The position numbers and the translations under genes are program-made. Under the pieces are notes generated by a model. It was not told where the DNA came from and searched no databases. It was given only the letters and a program-made list of their open reading frames with translations. A stretch of DNA of 64,000 bases from the NCBI RefSeq assembly GCF_905475395.1, contig NC_058342.1, positions 32,570,140 to 32,634,139 on the forward strand. Direction: 5' to 3'. Origin of the DNA: Chrysoperla carnea. Lineage: Eukaryota; Arthropoda; Insecta; Neuroptera; Chrysopidae. Of the stretch, positions 37,380 to 50,000 are shown in pieces (the first letter of the stretch is position 1; each line of letters starts with the position of its first letter).

Positions 37380-37745
37380 GGACGAAATGTGTTACATACT
37401 CTCGTAAAACTCGAGAAGACGAGGTGTATACTGTCCGCCCTAGGCGTCAGATACCTCGGAGGCCGTTTTCATAGTAATAGTCGAGTACAGCGACCTCGAA
37501 AACCCCCGAGGAACAAGTTTTCACGAAATATGTTACATATTCTCGTACAACTCCAAAAGACGAGGTGTATACCGTCCGCCTTGGCACCAGGTACGTCGGA
37601 GGCCGTTTTCATAGTGATAGTCGTGTTCAGCGACCCCAAAAACCCCCGAGAAACAAGTTTTCACGAAATATGTTACATATTCTCGTACAACTCCAAAAGA
37701 CAAGGTGTATACTGTAAGCCCTCGGCACTAGGTAGCTCGGGGGCA
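37380..37745. repeat. GC-richer tandem repeat, ~141-bp unit, ~2.6 copies
   Basis: The anchor 'tgttacatactctcgt' or a close variant falls at 37390, 37531 and 37671, giving periods of 141 and 140. Each unit also contains 'gacgaggtgtata', 'ggaggccgttttcatagt' and 'aacccccgag'. The stretch is clearly richer in G+C than its surroundings and keeps a 127-codon frame open across all copies (37389-37772). Base composition probably explains that frame. Confidence 0.85.
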
Positions 37746-39014
37746 CTACTTGAGTTCGATTTACCTTGGTGAATTTTTTTTATCTGAATACGATGATTAT
37801 TACTCATAGCAGTAAAAATGATCAAAATACAGGGACACATAAAAGATCAAATTCCTACTTCTTAAAACTGGGCAATTCTTTAATTTTAATGGTATATGAT
37901 TTTTTTTTTTTTTAAATCTATCTTTCAAAGCCGTGACAAACATCACTTTTTGGAGAGTTTAAAATTTAAAAAACAAATCATACTACTTGAAAAATATGCA
38001 TCGAATTACGAGAATATTGGAATATGCGCCCAATATAAATAGAGTACCCTTTTTTTTCATACAAATCTCGTTGAAAAATCAAAAATCTACCAAAATCACA
38101 GGTGGGTATGTTTTTCCTAAATTCATTATGTTGAAAATTTTATACTTCTGTCAATTTTACAATACATAAAAATTAATTTGCAATAATTTTAATTTAAAAA
38201 AAATTTTCATTGAAAACTGTCCATAACATTACAAAGAAAAGTGGTGAAAATATTACCGAAGTGGGTAACTATAGAAAAGGATACATAAAAAAAATTGAAT
38301 AACAATATTGTTTACGTGAAAATTCAACATACAATGGAGAAAAAACATTTAGTAGCCACAAAGAAAAACAATTTTACTCAAAATGACATTAAAAAAAAAC
38401 ATTCATCGTGATATCATACAAAGAAACACAAAATTATTGAATCAAAATTTCCGAGGAAATGAATATAGAAACTGTGCTCCACGCCTCATAATCATAATAA
38501 TTTTAGAAAATTGAAAAAAGAAATTTTTATAGAGAAAAAATCACATTGAAAATATGAATACAGTAAAACTACTTCATGCAGAAACATATTATTAAAATAA
38601 CAAAAAAATAACTAATAAAACACTTAAAAAATTTACTTGAAATGTTTAATTAAATGAAATTGATATGCATGTAAGAATTTGATAATGAATTTTTGTATGA
38701 ATACAATGAAATTTTGTTTGCAACATGCTTAGACGCCATATTTACTAATTTTTCTTTAGTTCGCTGACATTAATATGATTCCCTTGTTACTCTGAACAGT
38801 GAACACACACAACATATTTTTATTGAATTTCGTATTTACCTAAATAATTTTGGTAATAAATTAACGATTATTTATTAAATCCATCACTTAGATAATTAAT
38901 TTGAAACATATAAGAACTTTTATTGAAATTAGTTTTGTTTTTTTTTAATAATATTTATGTCGTTTACAGTTTATCAGTGCAGTTTTGTATGATTGTAATC
39001 AAAATTGGTTTTTT

Positions 39015-39075
39015 TTACACATACACATACAGTAATACCCAATACATACATACAATACGTACACATACATATATT
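39015..39075 (+). repeat. ACAT/ATAC-rich microsatellite
   Basis: Interrupted repeats of 'acatac' and 'atacatac' type. Confidence 0.7.
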
Positions 39076-39398
39076 CATTCAAACTCACATGAAGTTAGTC
39101 ACAGATATAGTCAAAATCAATTATTGCGAGCAGTTGGGAAGGTTGGAATCCAAATTGAACATCCGCATCTGTAACAACAGTGGATAAAATGACTTATCGT
39201 TTATGGCAGGCAAGGAGTGATGGATCCAAGGGAGAAGGAAGGGTTTAAGTTCCTTCCATACGGATTAACTTCGAAATAAATGGTTAAAAATGTCAAAAAT
39301 CTAAAAAAAGAGGAAGAAGATAAAATAACCCCCCCCCCCTGGACGAAATCCTGTATCCGTCACTGCGGCCAACTATTATTAGAAATAGAACTCAACCC

Positions 39399-39560
39399 AA
39401 GAACATATATATTGAGCAATAAACGCCCGTAGCTGAAGTTAACGCGTTTTCTGGACGGAATCTAGTCATCGGTCGTTGCATACGTTGTGTACTGCACATC
39501 AGGCTAAGTGATTGAAAACAAAAGACAGCTTGGTAACCGTAGTAATAACTTGGTATTATA
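39399..39560. mobile_element. MITE family A, rearranged copy 3
   Basis: It starts CAAGAACATATATATT and contains 'aacgcccgtagctgaa', 'catcggtcgttgca' and 'catcaggct', all in the orientation opposite to copy 1. The distal end is lost and runs into pogo-like sequence ('cgcttataacgac'). Confidence 0.55.
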
Positions 39561-42500
39561 CATATCGCTTATAACGACTAATGGATATAAAAACTATAAA
39601 TATACGATCGCTGTAACGGAGTTTGGCTGTAGTAATTTTGTTACTCATCTACATTCTAGCCAGTCATTTTATAACTAAACTATTACCAACATAATATCTA
39701 AAAGCACTATTTATTTTACAAGAAATCATACTACACACGCCATTATTTTATGGTACCATATATTTTTCATTTTTAATTACGATTCGTTTTTGTTTTGACA
39801 AATTAAAAGATACTTGGTATTTTTTTACAGAAAGTTTTTCGAAACTAAAACAAATCATACTTCAAATTGAAATTATGTACTCGGGCCTTACCTACAGGAC
39901 TAACAAGACTAGCAAGCAAGAGAACGCGCGTTATATATATTTGGTCCCGAAAAATTGCTCTGCGTGTACATACATACTTGTTTTTTGTTTTTGTTTTACC
40001 TCCATATACAGATTAAAAACTCTGTAGCGTGAGAGTGGGTTTTCCTCGTTTTTCAAACCAATTAAAATTGAGCTTATTTTCTTTATTATTATATTTTGAT
40101 CTCCCGTACTAAGATATGAGTTTGGTTGTAGACATATTTTCTTACCTGAATAGTTTTAAAACACAAAAATAAATTTTAAGTTGATCCGAATTAAGTAGAT
40201 TGAGTTTAAAGTTCTAATTTCGGTTAAGTATCTTAAGAAATGTGATCCATCACCCTGTATGAGTGTGCAAAATTTCTAATTGATATTTTTATTAATATGA
40301 GGGTGTCTTCATCTTAAATGCGACACACTGTATTAAATTAACAATAAAAAATATTCATCAATATTGATAAATCATTTTTAAAAATAATAAATATAATAAA
40401 TATTTGCTTATCTCTTATAAAAAGTACTTATTCCTTTCATTAATTTAAAGATATGAAATTAATAATTATTAAAAAAATATTTAGTTACTTATTAATTTAT
40501 AATATACATGCTTGTGAAGATAATACTATTTTTCCAACCATTATTGCACAAAACAGTACGAAACTTTTAAACTACCACTCTTTCAACACGGTGACTGCGC
40601 TTGCGCTTATGACATGATGAAAAGACCTTATTTAGATAATTAAAACCATTGTTTTCAGGCAAACTCTCACAAACAACATGTTGAAATTCTGTGAAATGCA
40701 AAATCAGCGCTTATTTTTTTGAGTCCTGGAAATCTAACGCGCTTTTGGTCATGGAAATCTATCAGAAAATCATGTTAGTTTTCGTCTATGATACCGACAA
40801 GCACATGGGCGTATTTAGGTTTTGGTCGAAAGGGGACAAGCATAAATTTTTGGTCTATAGAGGAAAGCATATCAGAAATTTCAAAAGCTAACTAAATCAA
40901 TGGTAAGTTCAGGTCCAGGGGAGGGAGTAAACATGTATCCTGACTCTATTGATTGGTTTTTAATTTGTTTAACAGTAACCCAACAGCAGCATTTTACTTA
41001 GAGCTGAGCTCTATTTCAAATGGAGGAGAACTGAAAATTTTATACCCTATATATTTGTAAGATGTATCAAGGTATACCAAGTTTAATCCCAAGTTTGTAT
41101 CGCTTAAAAATATTGATGCTACGAACAATATTTTGGTCTAAGTGTTCATAAAATCACCTAATTAGTCCATTTCCGATTGTCTGTCTGTTTGTATGTCAAC
41201 ACGATAACTAAAGAATGAAAAGAGATATCAAGCTGAAGTCAATTGGAACTTGGGTCCGTTGGACCCATCTTGTAATCTGTCAGAGATAGAACAAAAGTTT
41301 AAATGTAAAAATGTTCCTTTTAAAAAATAAACAACTTTTGTTTGACACATTTTTTCGTAAACATATTTCGTATTGCATATATTTTAAATTTATACGTTAC
41401 ATCTATTATGTATGTGTTTGTTTGCTTATAGCATATACTATCTCCTTTGAGGAAGTGAGAAGAAAGATATACTCTTTTTACTTTGTGTGTAAGAGTAGCC
41501 ACCTTTCTTTACTTACAAAACGTAAAAAAACAAATGATTGCGTAATCAATATTGTCTACACATGATATTTCAACAATTAACTCAGTCAATTGTTTGTTTT
41601 CACTTGTTTTAATGATAAATTTCTCTCATTTAACGTATTTCTATTTTTTTAAACTTTTTTCTATGTGAAAATAAATAATCTAAAATTTGTCTTATTTAGT
41701 CTAGGACTCTAAGCGGTCACTTAGGCTACCTAGATGGTAAATTCGGCCCTGTTCTATTATTTTTTGAAAGTGATAATATAAAAACTAAATTGAAACAGTT
41801 TTTAAAATGGATTGTTTATAAAGGGGGCTCTTAAAAAAAACAATATTTTTATAAAAGTGTTATGAATTGAATAGGGTAGGGTGGACAAATGTGAAACAAG
41901 TTATGTAAAGCACACCCTTATTAAAGTGGAATTTATTGATTTTTCCAGCATGTGCGTTGCTCGCGCTCTTGTTTCATTCAAGTGTAATGTAGTTGCTTGT
42001 TATTACAATCACATCAAAATATTGTAAGAAAAATATTTCCACAAAATGCATTTTATTTCAACATATCAAATTTTTTTTATAACCGTTACGGCAAAATTTT
42101 GAAACTACATGAGAAAATGGAAAACTCATAAACTGTGTAAAACTTATAGTGAAAATATGTGTAGTGAAAATTTTAGTGAAAAATGGAAAATGCGGGGGTA
42201 GTGACTTAAAATAAAATTTTCTTTAAAAAAAAAAAAATTGATGCTGACAAAAAAAATGGAGCCATTTACTGGTATTTCTGAGTGTTTGATTTAGAATTTA
42301 AGTTTTTATTTCACAAAAAAAAAAAAAATTTGTTAAAACGGAACCCAAAAGCTGAGCTTAGGCCGCGTATATTGGACGCCATGTGTGACTCAGATGTTGA
42401 TGATGAGGCTTTCCTGACAGGTGATCGCAAAAAAAAATTTAAAACATTAATTTTACTAAGGAATTCAAAGTTGTTTTACAATAATTTTCAAAATGAGGCC

Positions 42501-43296
42501 GGCACTATTCAAAATTAGGTTTTAGGTCATTTCATTATTTTTAATCGAAAAAATACACACGATAACATAATCATTCAAAATTTTTTTTTTTGGTTTTTTC
42601 ATTTTTTTCTTTTATTTGAGACAAATTTTCAAAAATTTTTTTGGTTTATTCACTCAAAAAAAAAAACAACAAAAAAAAAACAAAACATTTCATGCTTTTT
42701 TCTCTTGGGTTCAAAACACCAGTTAATTTAATTTTTCGTTTTGCATGATCATTTCATTTTCGTAATGTCGTAACTATGGTCACAAAAATAAATTTAGAGG
42801 CAATATATATTTCTTTTATGTGTCAAAAGTTGCCTATAGAAAAAAACATAGTTACAGCATTGTAAAAATATTCATTGGTTATTCCATGCCAAAATTATCT
42901 GCAGATACATCAAATTTTCAAAAATTGTATCCCTTTTAATATCTGACCACAAATTTAATTTGGACAAAAATTAAATAATTATAATATTCTGTATATATCG
43001 AGTTTTTATTAAGAATAACATTTTTTCTATATCTCATAATTTTTTACTCGTTCACAAAAATTTCATTGTCGTTTCTACAATTTGGAGATTGGACGGATAT
43101 TTTTTGGAATAGTTGTTGAATTGCCCCGGAATAACTTTTTGTCCTAGATTTTTGTACTGTTTGGGTCAAAGCTATCTTATATTTAGATTATATTAGATTT
43201 GATTTAGATTAGATTAGTCTTAGCATAGATAATTAAACATAGAGAACGCCATAGCCCAAAATTTCCGATATGATGAATGAGAGAGAAGACTGCCAG

Positions 43297-43419
43297 TTAG
43301 TTCCTATGTGTCCTTGTCTAATCTATATGTCATTGGCTAGATATTGTTTACATTACACAAAATCTGTATGCATCATATGATTATGACATATAGATTAGAC
43401 AAGGACACATAGGAACTAA
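43297..43419. repeat. Perfect 37-bp inverted repeat, 49-nt loop
   Basis: Arms 43297-43333 (TTAGTTCCTATGTGTCCTTG onward) and 43383-43419 are exact complements, so a transcript of either strand would form a 37-bp hairpin. No TIR-family match was found elsewhere in the window. The lack of any mismatch suggests recent origin or selection. Confidence 0.88.
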
Positions 43420-45689
43420 TAGGAATAACTCTGAAGACTAGCCTGGATAACTTTGAATTAGATAGTCCAAGAAAGTTGATAAATTCAGAGTCATTCAGAC
43501 TTTTTCAGACTTTCTAAGACTTATCAAGATTTATTCCTTCTTCAAATATTTTTTCCACCAGGGTCGATCCAATTGAAGAATGATTTTACTCTTTTTGAAA
43601 GCCATGTAGGGTCGTTTCCCAACTTTAGATAGAAATGTCCAGTCTTCAACTGAGCAGCAATATGTTTACGTGTAGTGGAGGCAAGTTCCGAAGTGCCTGG
43701 AGTAATTTTGACCCAAAAAATGGATCCATTTCAAAATAATTTTTAATTTAAATGTGGTAAATTTGTCATGGAATAACTTTCGAACACTCGAACAGAAAAA
43801 AAAACATTTTTGTAAATTTCGTAAAAATTTGAATGCAACTCAAAGTAAAATTGATTTGTAGATTTAAAAGAAACAAATTTTGATTAGTAGTAAAAAATAA
43901 AATTGTTCGAAATATATGTAGAATAGGTTGGACAAATTTTTATCCCATATTGACATGCGTGTAAAAAAACAACAAATTTCATTGTTTCATTTAGCGTATC
44001 ATAAACATGGTCTAAGAGCTTTCAGCTACAAAAAATTACGTTATCGAACAAGGTTGCCAATTTGTCATAACATCCTGTAAATGTTGAGTGGTGAGTGAAA
44101 TATGACTAAAAAATACAAAATTTCAGGGGAGCAATGTTTTTAACCGAGGTTTATGGAAACTTTGTAGCTCGAGGCAACTAGTTTCGAGAAATTTTCCCAC
44201 TTTTTATCAATACCGCTACCTTAAGCTTAAAATTAATCAAAAAAAAAAACTTTGCCTATACGAGAGACCGAACTCCATGTAAATAGATGACTGTCACAAA
44301 TAAGATGTTAGTAGTGTTCCTTTTGCCCCGGAATAGTGGAGGGAGTAGCGCGTAGTTGATTTTAAAAATATGAAGAATTTTTGTAATATTTCGTTTGTAT
44401 GTTATTTATTTCGTTATATTACTTGCTTACTTCACTTCTATTTATTATACTATATTCACATCGGTGCAAAAGGAACAATAGCGACGCTAGTGGTTAGGTT
44501 AGTTACAAGAAGTAACTATAGCTTCTACGATTACGTTATGACTTTGGTATTCTTCTCTAGGCTCCATGATTAGAGTTTTGAAAAAAATATTTCGAACAAA
44601 AGGCCTTTTTTTTTCTATCCGACACAATTTTCTAAAATTTCAAAGAAAAATTGGCTAACGTGATAGGAAAAAAACACGATCAGCATTCGATTTTTGATTA
44701 ATTCTAAGCAGATGTTCTGATCGATTGTCAACTTAAAACGAAAATAACGTATTCTTTTGCTGTGAGAACTCATAGGCTAAACAATTCATATTTAGTTTGT
44801 TCAACATTCGAAAAGCCTCTTAAGTAGGAATTATCATGACTGAACAGGAAAGCTCATTTTTTCTAAATATCTCCTACATCGCTGATTCAAACATCCATCG
44901 ATAGTTGCGATCGTGGGTTGTAGACGGGAATCTTGCCTATTATGATTATTCCAAAATCAAAGAGCGCTTTTATTTTTTTTTGTGTGTCATCAGGTACATG
45001 AAACCATGGGTTTCGACCATTAAGAAACTACACGATTTCGTATACCGTAAGAATGAAAGAAAACACGTGCTCTTCGAATGTTTTGATAATCATAACCGGC
45101 TAGTGCTCCGTCTATTGTATTATTAGACATAGATAGCTTTCTTGTTTTTTAATATAAATTCAACTCAAATTATTATTTTTGAGATTAGATATCGAAAATA
45201 ATCAAATTCTTTCTAGAATAGATGACCATTTTAGAAATGTGTTCGTATTTAAAAACAACTCTCCCAATTTTGTCACAAAACTTCATTATTATGTGTTTAT
45301 TCCAAAATCAACACCCTCCCCCTTAATTTTAAACTCCCGGTTGGGGTTGGCATGCAATTACATATAATATATCAACAACTCGAAGCTACTGAAATATTTC
45401 CAATGTTCTATCCTTTCTAGCGTTGAAAACCTTTTCAAAATATTGAATGACTGTTTTCCATCGATTTTCTAGGAAACTATGACCTAGAGAGATGAAAAAT
45501 TTGATAGTTCTTAGGTTTTTTGATATCCGATTTTACTTCCTTCAGTACTATCAAATTTCTATGAATTTATACGCTATAACTCGAACCAGAAATTCGAAGT
45601 TATTTGCAAATTTGCAATTAAAAATCAAGGAAATGTCGTTCAATTAGCGTTTTTAAGATCTCTAAGCTCTTAGTGTTTCCTGCAATAAG

Positions 45690-45960
45690 CGAAGGAAGCA
45701 TCCGTTTAACATGGCCCAGTCACCTGACTCTTCATCGTCTGACGAATGCTACCATGTCAGAGGAGATGAATTTGAGTCAGCCTCTCTTTGACGACCTGTA
45801 TGACCTAAAGTCCGTTGACGTCAAAGCACTCCTGCAGTCCTGCTGTTCTTAAACAACTCAAAATGGTTCATGGAGTAGTGGTCGGGGATGGTTCAACTTT
45901 TTTTCGGTCACTGAAAGCTTGTCCCACCCCAGGGCAGCCATTCTACCATAATCTACACAT
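45690..45960 (+). pseudogene. Non-LTR retrotransposon 3' fragment
   Basis: In frame, LSQPLFDDLYDLKSVDVKALL with a stop after QSCCS matches LSQPFFDDFSDLKSRGVAKCI at about 3020-3085. Shortly after follows 'caccccagggcagccattct', parallel to 'ccaccccaggacaaccactct' at 3085. Upstream codons are disrupted. Confidence 0.6.
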
Positions 45961-46495
45961 AATAATGATGTAAAGTTAAGACGAGTTTCGAAAAAGGTCT
46001 ATAAAACATCTGCATAAAAAAAACCGTACATCGATATCCAATCTCCGAAACTCATATTGTTTTATTCATTAACTCAATCATTTAGTGCGAATTTTTTGTA
46101 GAAAATATATATTGCGTTCGCCTAACTAAATTAAAGATTTGCAGTAATCTTTTTTTGATTTGATTTTGTTCGAATTGCTAGCAAGTAAATTATAATTTTT
46201 TTTTTTCGATTTTTTTTCTAATATGTGTATTTTTGAATAGTATTTTTCATTATCGAAAAAGCTGTCTAGCTATCTGTGTTTATCACTTTAAAAATAAAAC
46301 TAAGCATCGTTCATCCCCCCCTCCCCCAAGACTAATTGTTTTTTAACCCTCCAAAAACATTATTTTCAAAAACAAAATTGTTGTAATCGATCCTACTTTC
46401 AAAAAATTAAGTACTTCTTCTAAAAATTATCCTTGTTTGAGGAATAAATGAAAGCTTGATTAATAAAGTACAAGCTCGAACTCCTAAAGACCAAC

Positions 46496-46670
46496 TTGGA
46501 AGAACAATCCTTTGATATTCCAATCCCAAAATCGAGGCAGGGACAGCGTTGGTTCACCAATCTGAATTTGTTACCCTTAACCCGAGCCTTTGATTGCCAA
46601 CCGAAGCGCTTTTTACTTGTACCCAGGTTTGAGCCAATATTTGACACTCTCGATATTGGTGCAAAATTAG
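46496..46670 (+). CDS. Possible first coding exon of the aminopeptidase
   Basis: A 58-codon open stretch ends DIGAKLG at a consensus donor (GTAAGT from 46671). That donor is in phase 1, exactly the phase needed by the acceptor at 47065; joining would give a 1,016-residue protein. Its sequence (Pro/Arg-rich, ending PIFDTLDIGAKLG) is plausible for a cytoplasmic tail, but I recognise no homologue. The alternative is that translation starts at 47053 or 47017. Confidence 0.3.
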
Positions 46671-47052
46671 GTAAGTCTTGATTTCTAGACTTAAATGAAT
46701 ACTGGCACAGGTGTCGCCAAGAGGGGACAGTTAAGGGCAGCTATCCTCGTCTATTGAGAGTAACATTTCCTTTATCAACTATCTTCATGGTGTTCAAAAA
46801 ATGTAACTAACTTCAACATGTAGTTTTCGCGTCACTCTCTGTGCGCGCGCATCATAAAAATAAAGAAGTATATTTTCAAAAATTTGTGTTTTGCACACTT
46901 GGACTAAAAACAGGGTACGCTCTTGGAGAATTACAACAAATTTGTTTAGAACCTGGTTTGTTAGAATAAAGTAATTATCGCTTAAAAATTAGTTAGCGTA
47001 CCGTACCGTTTGTTGAATGCCACATTGTACTGAAAAAAGCAAATATTTTAAA

Positions 47053-50000
47053 ATGTATTTTTTAGGAACGGAAAGCCCACCAGTGGCTAAAAAAAGTTTA
47101 TACGAAAAACACGGTGTTGCTGTGTGCTCGCAAAATAAGGCGCTAGTGATTACAGCGGCTGTATTTATAACAATATTCGCTGTGTCAATTATCATCGCTT
47201 ATACAGGGCCCCAAAGTGGTAAGTTTCTGTACCTCGGTATGACCAAAAATTTAATGAAATTATTAAAATTGAATAAAATTTGAATGTGATTGAGAAAAAT
47301 AAATATTTTATAGAATGTAGCTGTGCGGGAGAAAAACCATCAAACTTCCAAGTCGAAGAGTATGATTCATCCAAGCCATTTGTGCCAATTGCAACAAATG
47401 GCCAAGTATTCCCATGGAACAATATTCGTTTACCACATTTTATTCGACCATTTCGATATAATATTACAATTCGGCCAAACTTAACAACACTTGAAGTGAA
47501 AGGTAACTTTTTCAAATTTTTCGAAACATTTTACAAAATTTTCATATTTTTTTCGAAATTTTTTAGGGCAAGTAAATATTGAATTTCAAGTTGATAAAGA
47601 TACAAATTATATTGTATTCCATAGTAGCCAATTAACAATTACGGATAAAGTAAGTAATCCATTCCCAGTATCCCTTAATTTTAGTCCAGTAAATAAACCG
47701 GAAAATACTGCAAAATGTTGAAAACTATCAGCTAAGTGTTCCTTAGACGTTTAGAGCAATTCATCAATACTAACCTCTGCCTTCATTTTAAAATTGGGGA
47801 AGTTTAAATCCCCCAAACCAACCCCACAACAAATACCCTATCAAATGAATACTTTGCCTTCGGAATTGGCTCTAGCTGGGTTTTTTTGTCGTTGATCACG
47901 AACCTGGGGTCTAACCCTGATAGAAAAGGCTTCCAGTAAAGCTACGTGCCATTTTTGGCCAAACTTTTTTAGGCAAGATTTCAAAAAGAAATTTAGACCG
48001 TTATCAAAAATTCTTTTTTTGCGGCAGGTTTTCAACATTTTAAAATATTTTCCAGTTAATTTATTCATTTGACTAAAAATTCAATTTATGCTTTCAATTG
48101 TAGTTACTCCAAGATCGAAAAGGTCCAATAAAAATAGCAAATCTTCTAGAATATCCACCAGCTGAACAAATGTATCTTGAAGTTAAGGAAAAATTTCGCA
48201 AACGCGAAAACTACACTTTAAGTTTAAGATACACGACTACCTTACAAAAGTTACCAAGAGGATTTTATTTATCCAGTTATACCGCTCCCGATGGTGTACC
48301 AAGATTTCTCGCAACTACAAACTTTGAGCCAACATATGCCAGATCAGCATTTCCATGTTTCGATGAGCCACACTTAAAAGCACGATTTAAAATATCGATA
48401 TTTCGAGATCGATTTCATATTGCCTTATGTAATATGCCTGTTTTGAATACGGAAGATACAGGATTCTATATGGGAACTGGATTGGTAAGCTTTTGGAAGA
48501 AATATTTCTTAAATCGTGTTTCGATTAATTATGTTATACTTTTAGCTTCGAGATGTTTTTCAAGAATCTGTGGAAATGAGTACATTTTTAGTCGCCTTTG
48601 TGGTATGCGACTATTCGTTTGTAACCAGTAAATCCGAAAATGAAGTTCCGGTTGCCGTGTATGCCCCAAGAACTTTGCTAAATCAAACTCATTTTGCTAT
48701 GGAAATTGCAACCAAAACAATTGATTTCTTTGAAGATTTTTTTATGGTCTCATACCCATTACCAAAACAAGGTAATTATCATGAAAAATTGATGGAAAAT
48801 TTTTGCTGGATCTCGTTTAAAACATGCTACTGAACGGTTGCCAAATCTTTGATCGGAGTCCAGAAACGCACTACGAAAATCGAAGACTCACAACCGGAGA
48901 TTTGGCAACCCAAAAAAAACTTATTTTTCTTAAACTTTCTAAAAATACACAATCTTTTCCCTTCAAAATTGAATTTTTTTTAAAGATTTAATTGCCATAC
49001 CGGATTTTACAACTGGTGCTATGGACAATTGGGGTTTAATTACATATCGCGGTAATGGATTGTTATATGAAAATTTGGATACAACCGCTTTGGATCATCA
49101 AAGTATTGCCATAGCAGTAACGCACGAATTAGCCCATCAGGTAATTTTCAGAATTTTTCTTTCTTGGATAAAAATTAATAAACATGCTTGTAGTGGTTTG
49201 GAAATTTGGTTACGATTCGTTGGTGGAACGATTTATGGTTACATGAAGGTTTATGCCGATTCCTAGAATATTTAGCAGTCGATAATATCTATCCAGAATG
49301 GGGCACAATTGAACAATTTATCCTAGATAAAACTCAATCTGCGCTACAATTGGATTCATTGGCGAATAGTCATCCAGTGGCCGTACAAATTAATAAACCC
49401 GCGGATATTGAAACGTATTTCGATTCAATGACATACAATAAAGCGGCTTCTATCTTAAACATGTTAGATCAATTTTTATCACGTGAAACTTTTCGATATG
49501 GTTTACGAGATTTTCTAAATCAATATCGTTATGGTAATGCGGAAAGCAAAGAACTTTGGACTGTCATGACTCAAAATACCAATTATACCATGGAAGTTAA
49601 GGTAATCAAATTCTACATATGGAAGTAACTCTGTTTAAAATGTAGAATATGTGTTTTAGACCATTATGGACACATGGACCTTACAAATGGGTTATCCATT
49701 AATTCGAGTTGCTCGAAATGAGAATGTTATATCAATCACACAAGAACGGTTCTTGTTGTCTGCGGAATGGAACGAAACTCGATCTAATTATACCGTTAAA
49801 TCAATATTCGATTATAAGTGGTATGTTCCATTATCATATTTTACAAATTTGGATCCCGAGGAACAGCATACTCTATGGTTAAATAGCACCGACGGTAAGT
49901 TTTTAGTCAAGTAATTTGCTTATTAAATCGAATAACAAATTTTTGCTTTGGTATTTGATAAAACTTTGTTTATAGGGTGAACTTGACCCAAAAATCTCAA

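Larger units (their letters stand above)
37746..46495. other. Intergenic region between divergent HUWE1 and aminopeptidase genes
   Basis: No supported gene. Contents: an ACAT-rich microsatellite (39015-39075), a partial MITE (39399-39560) followed by a small pogo-like piece (about 39560-39635), a perfect hairpin (43297-43419) and a retrotransposon fragment (45690-45960). Other frames are AT-driven. The HUWE1 promoter and first UTR exon should lie in its left part and are not resolved. Confidence 0.5.

Noticed and set aside
37380-37745. CRISPR-like array
   Set aside because: The units are contiguous 141-bp repeats without unique spacers, in a eukaryotic genome.
37389-37772. 127-codon ORF
   Set aside because: It is the translation of a GC-richer 141-bp tandem repeat. 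The frame stays open because stop codons are rare at that composition and the unit is 141 = 3 x 47.
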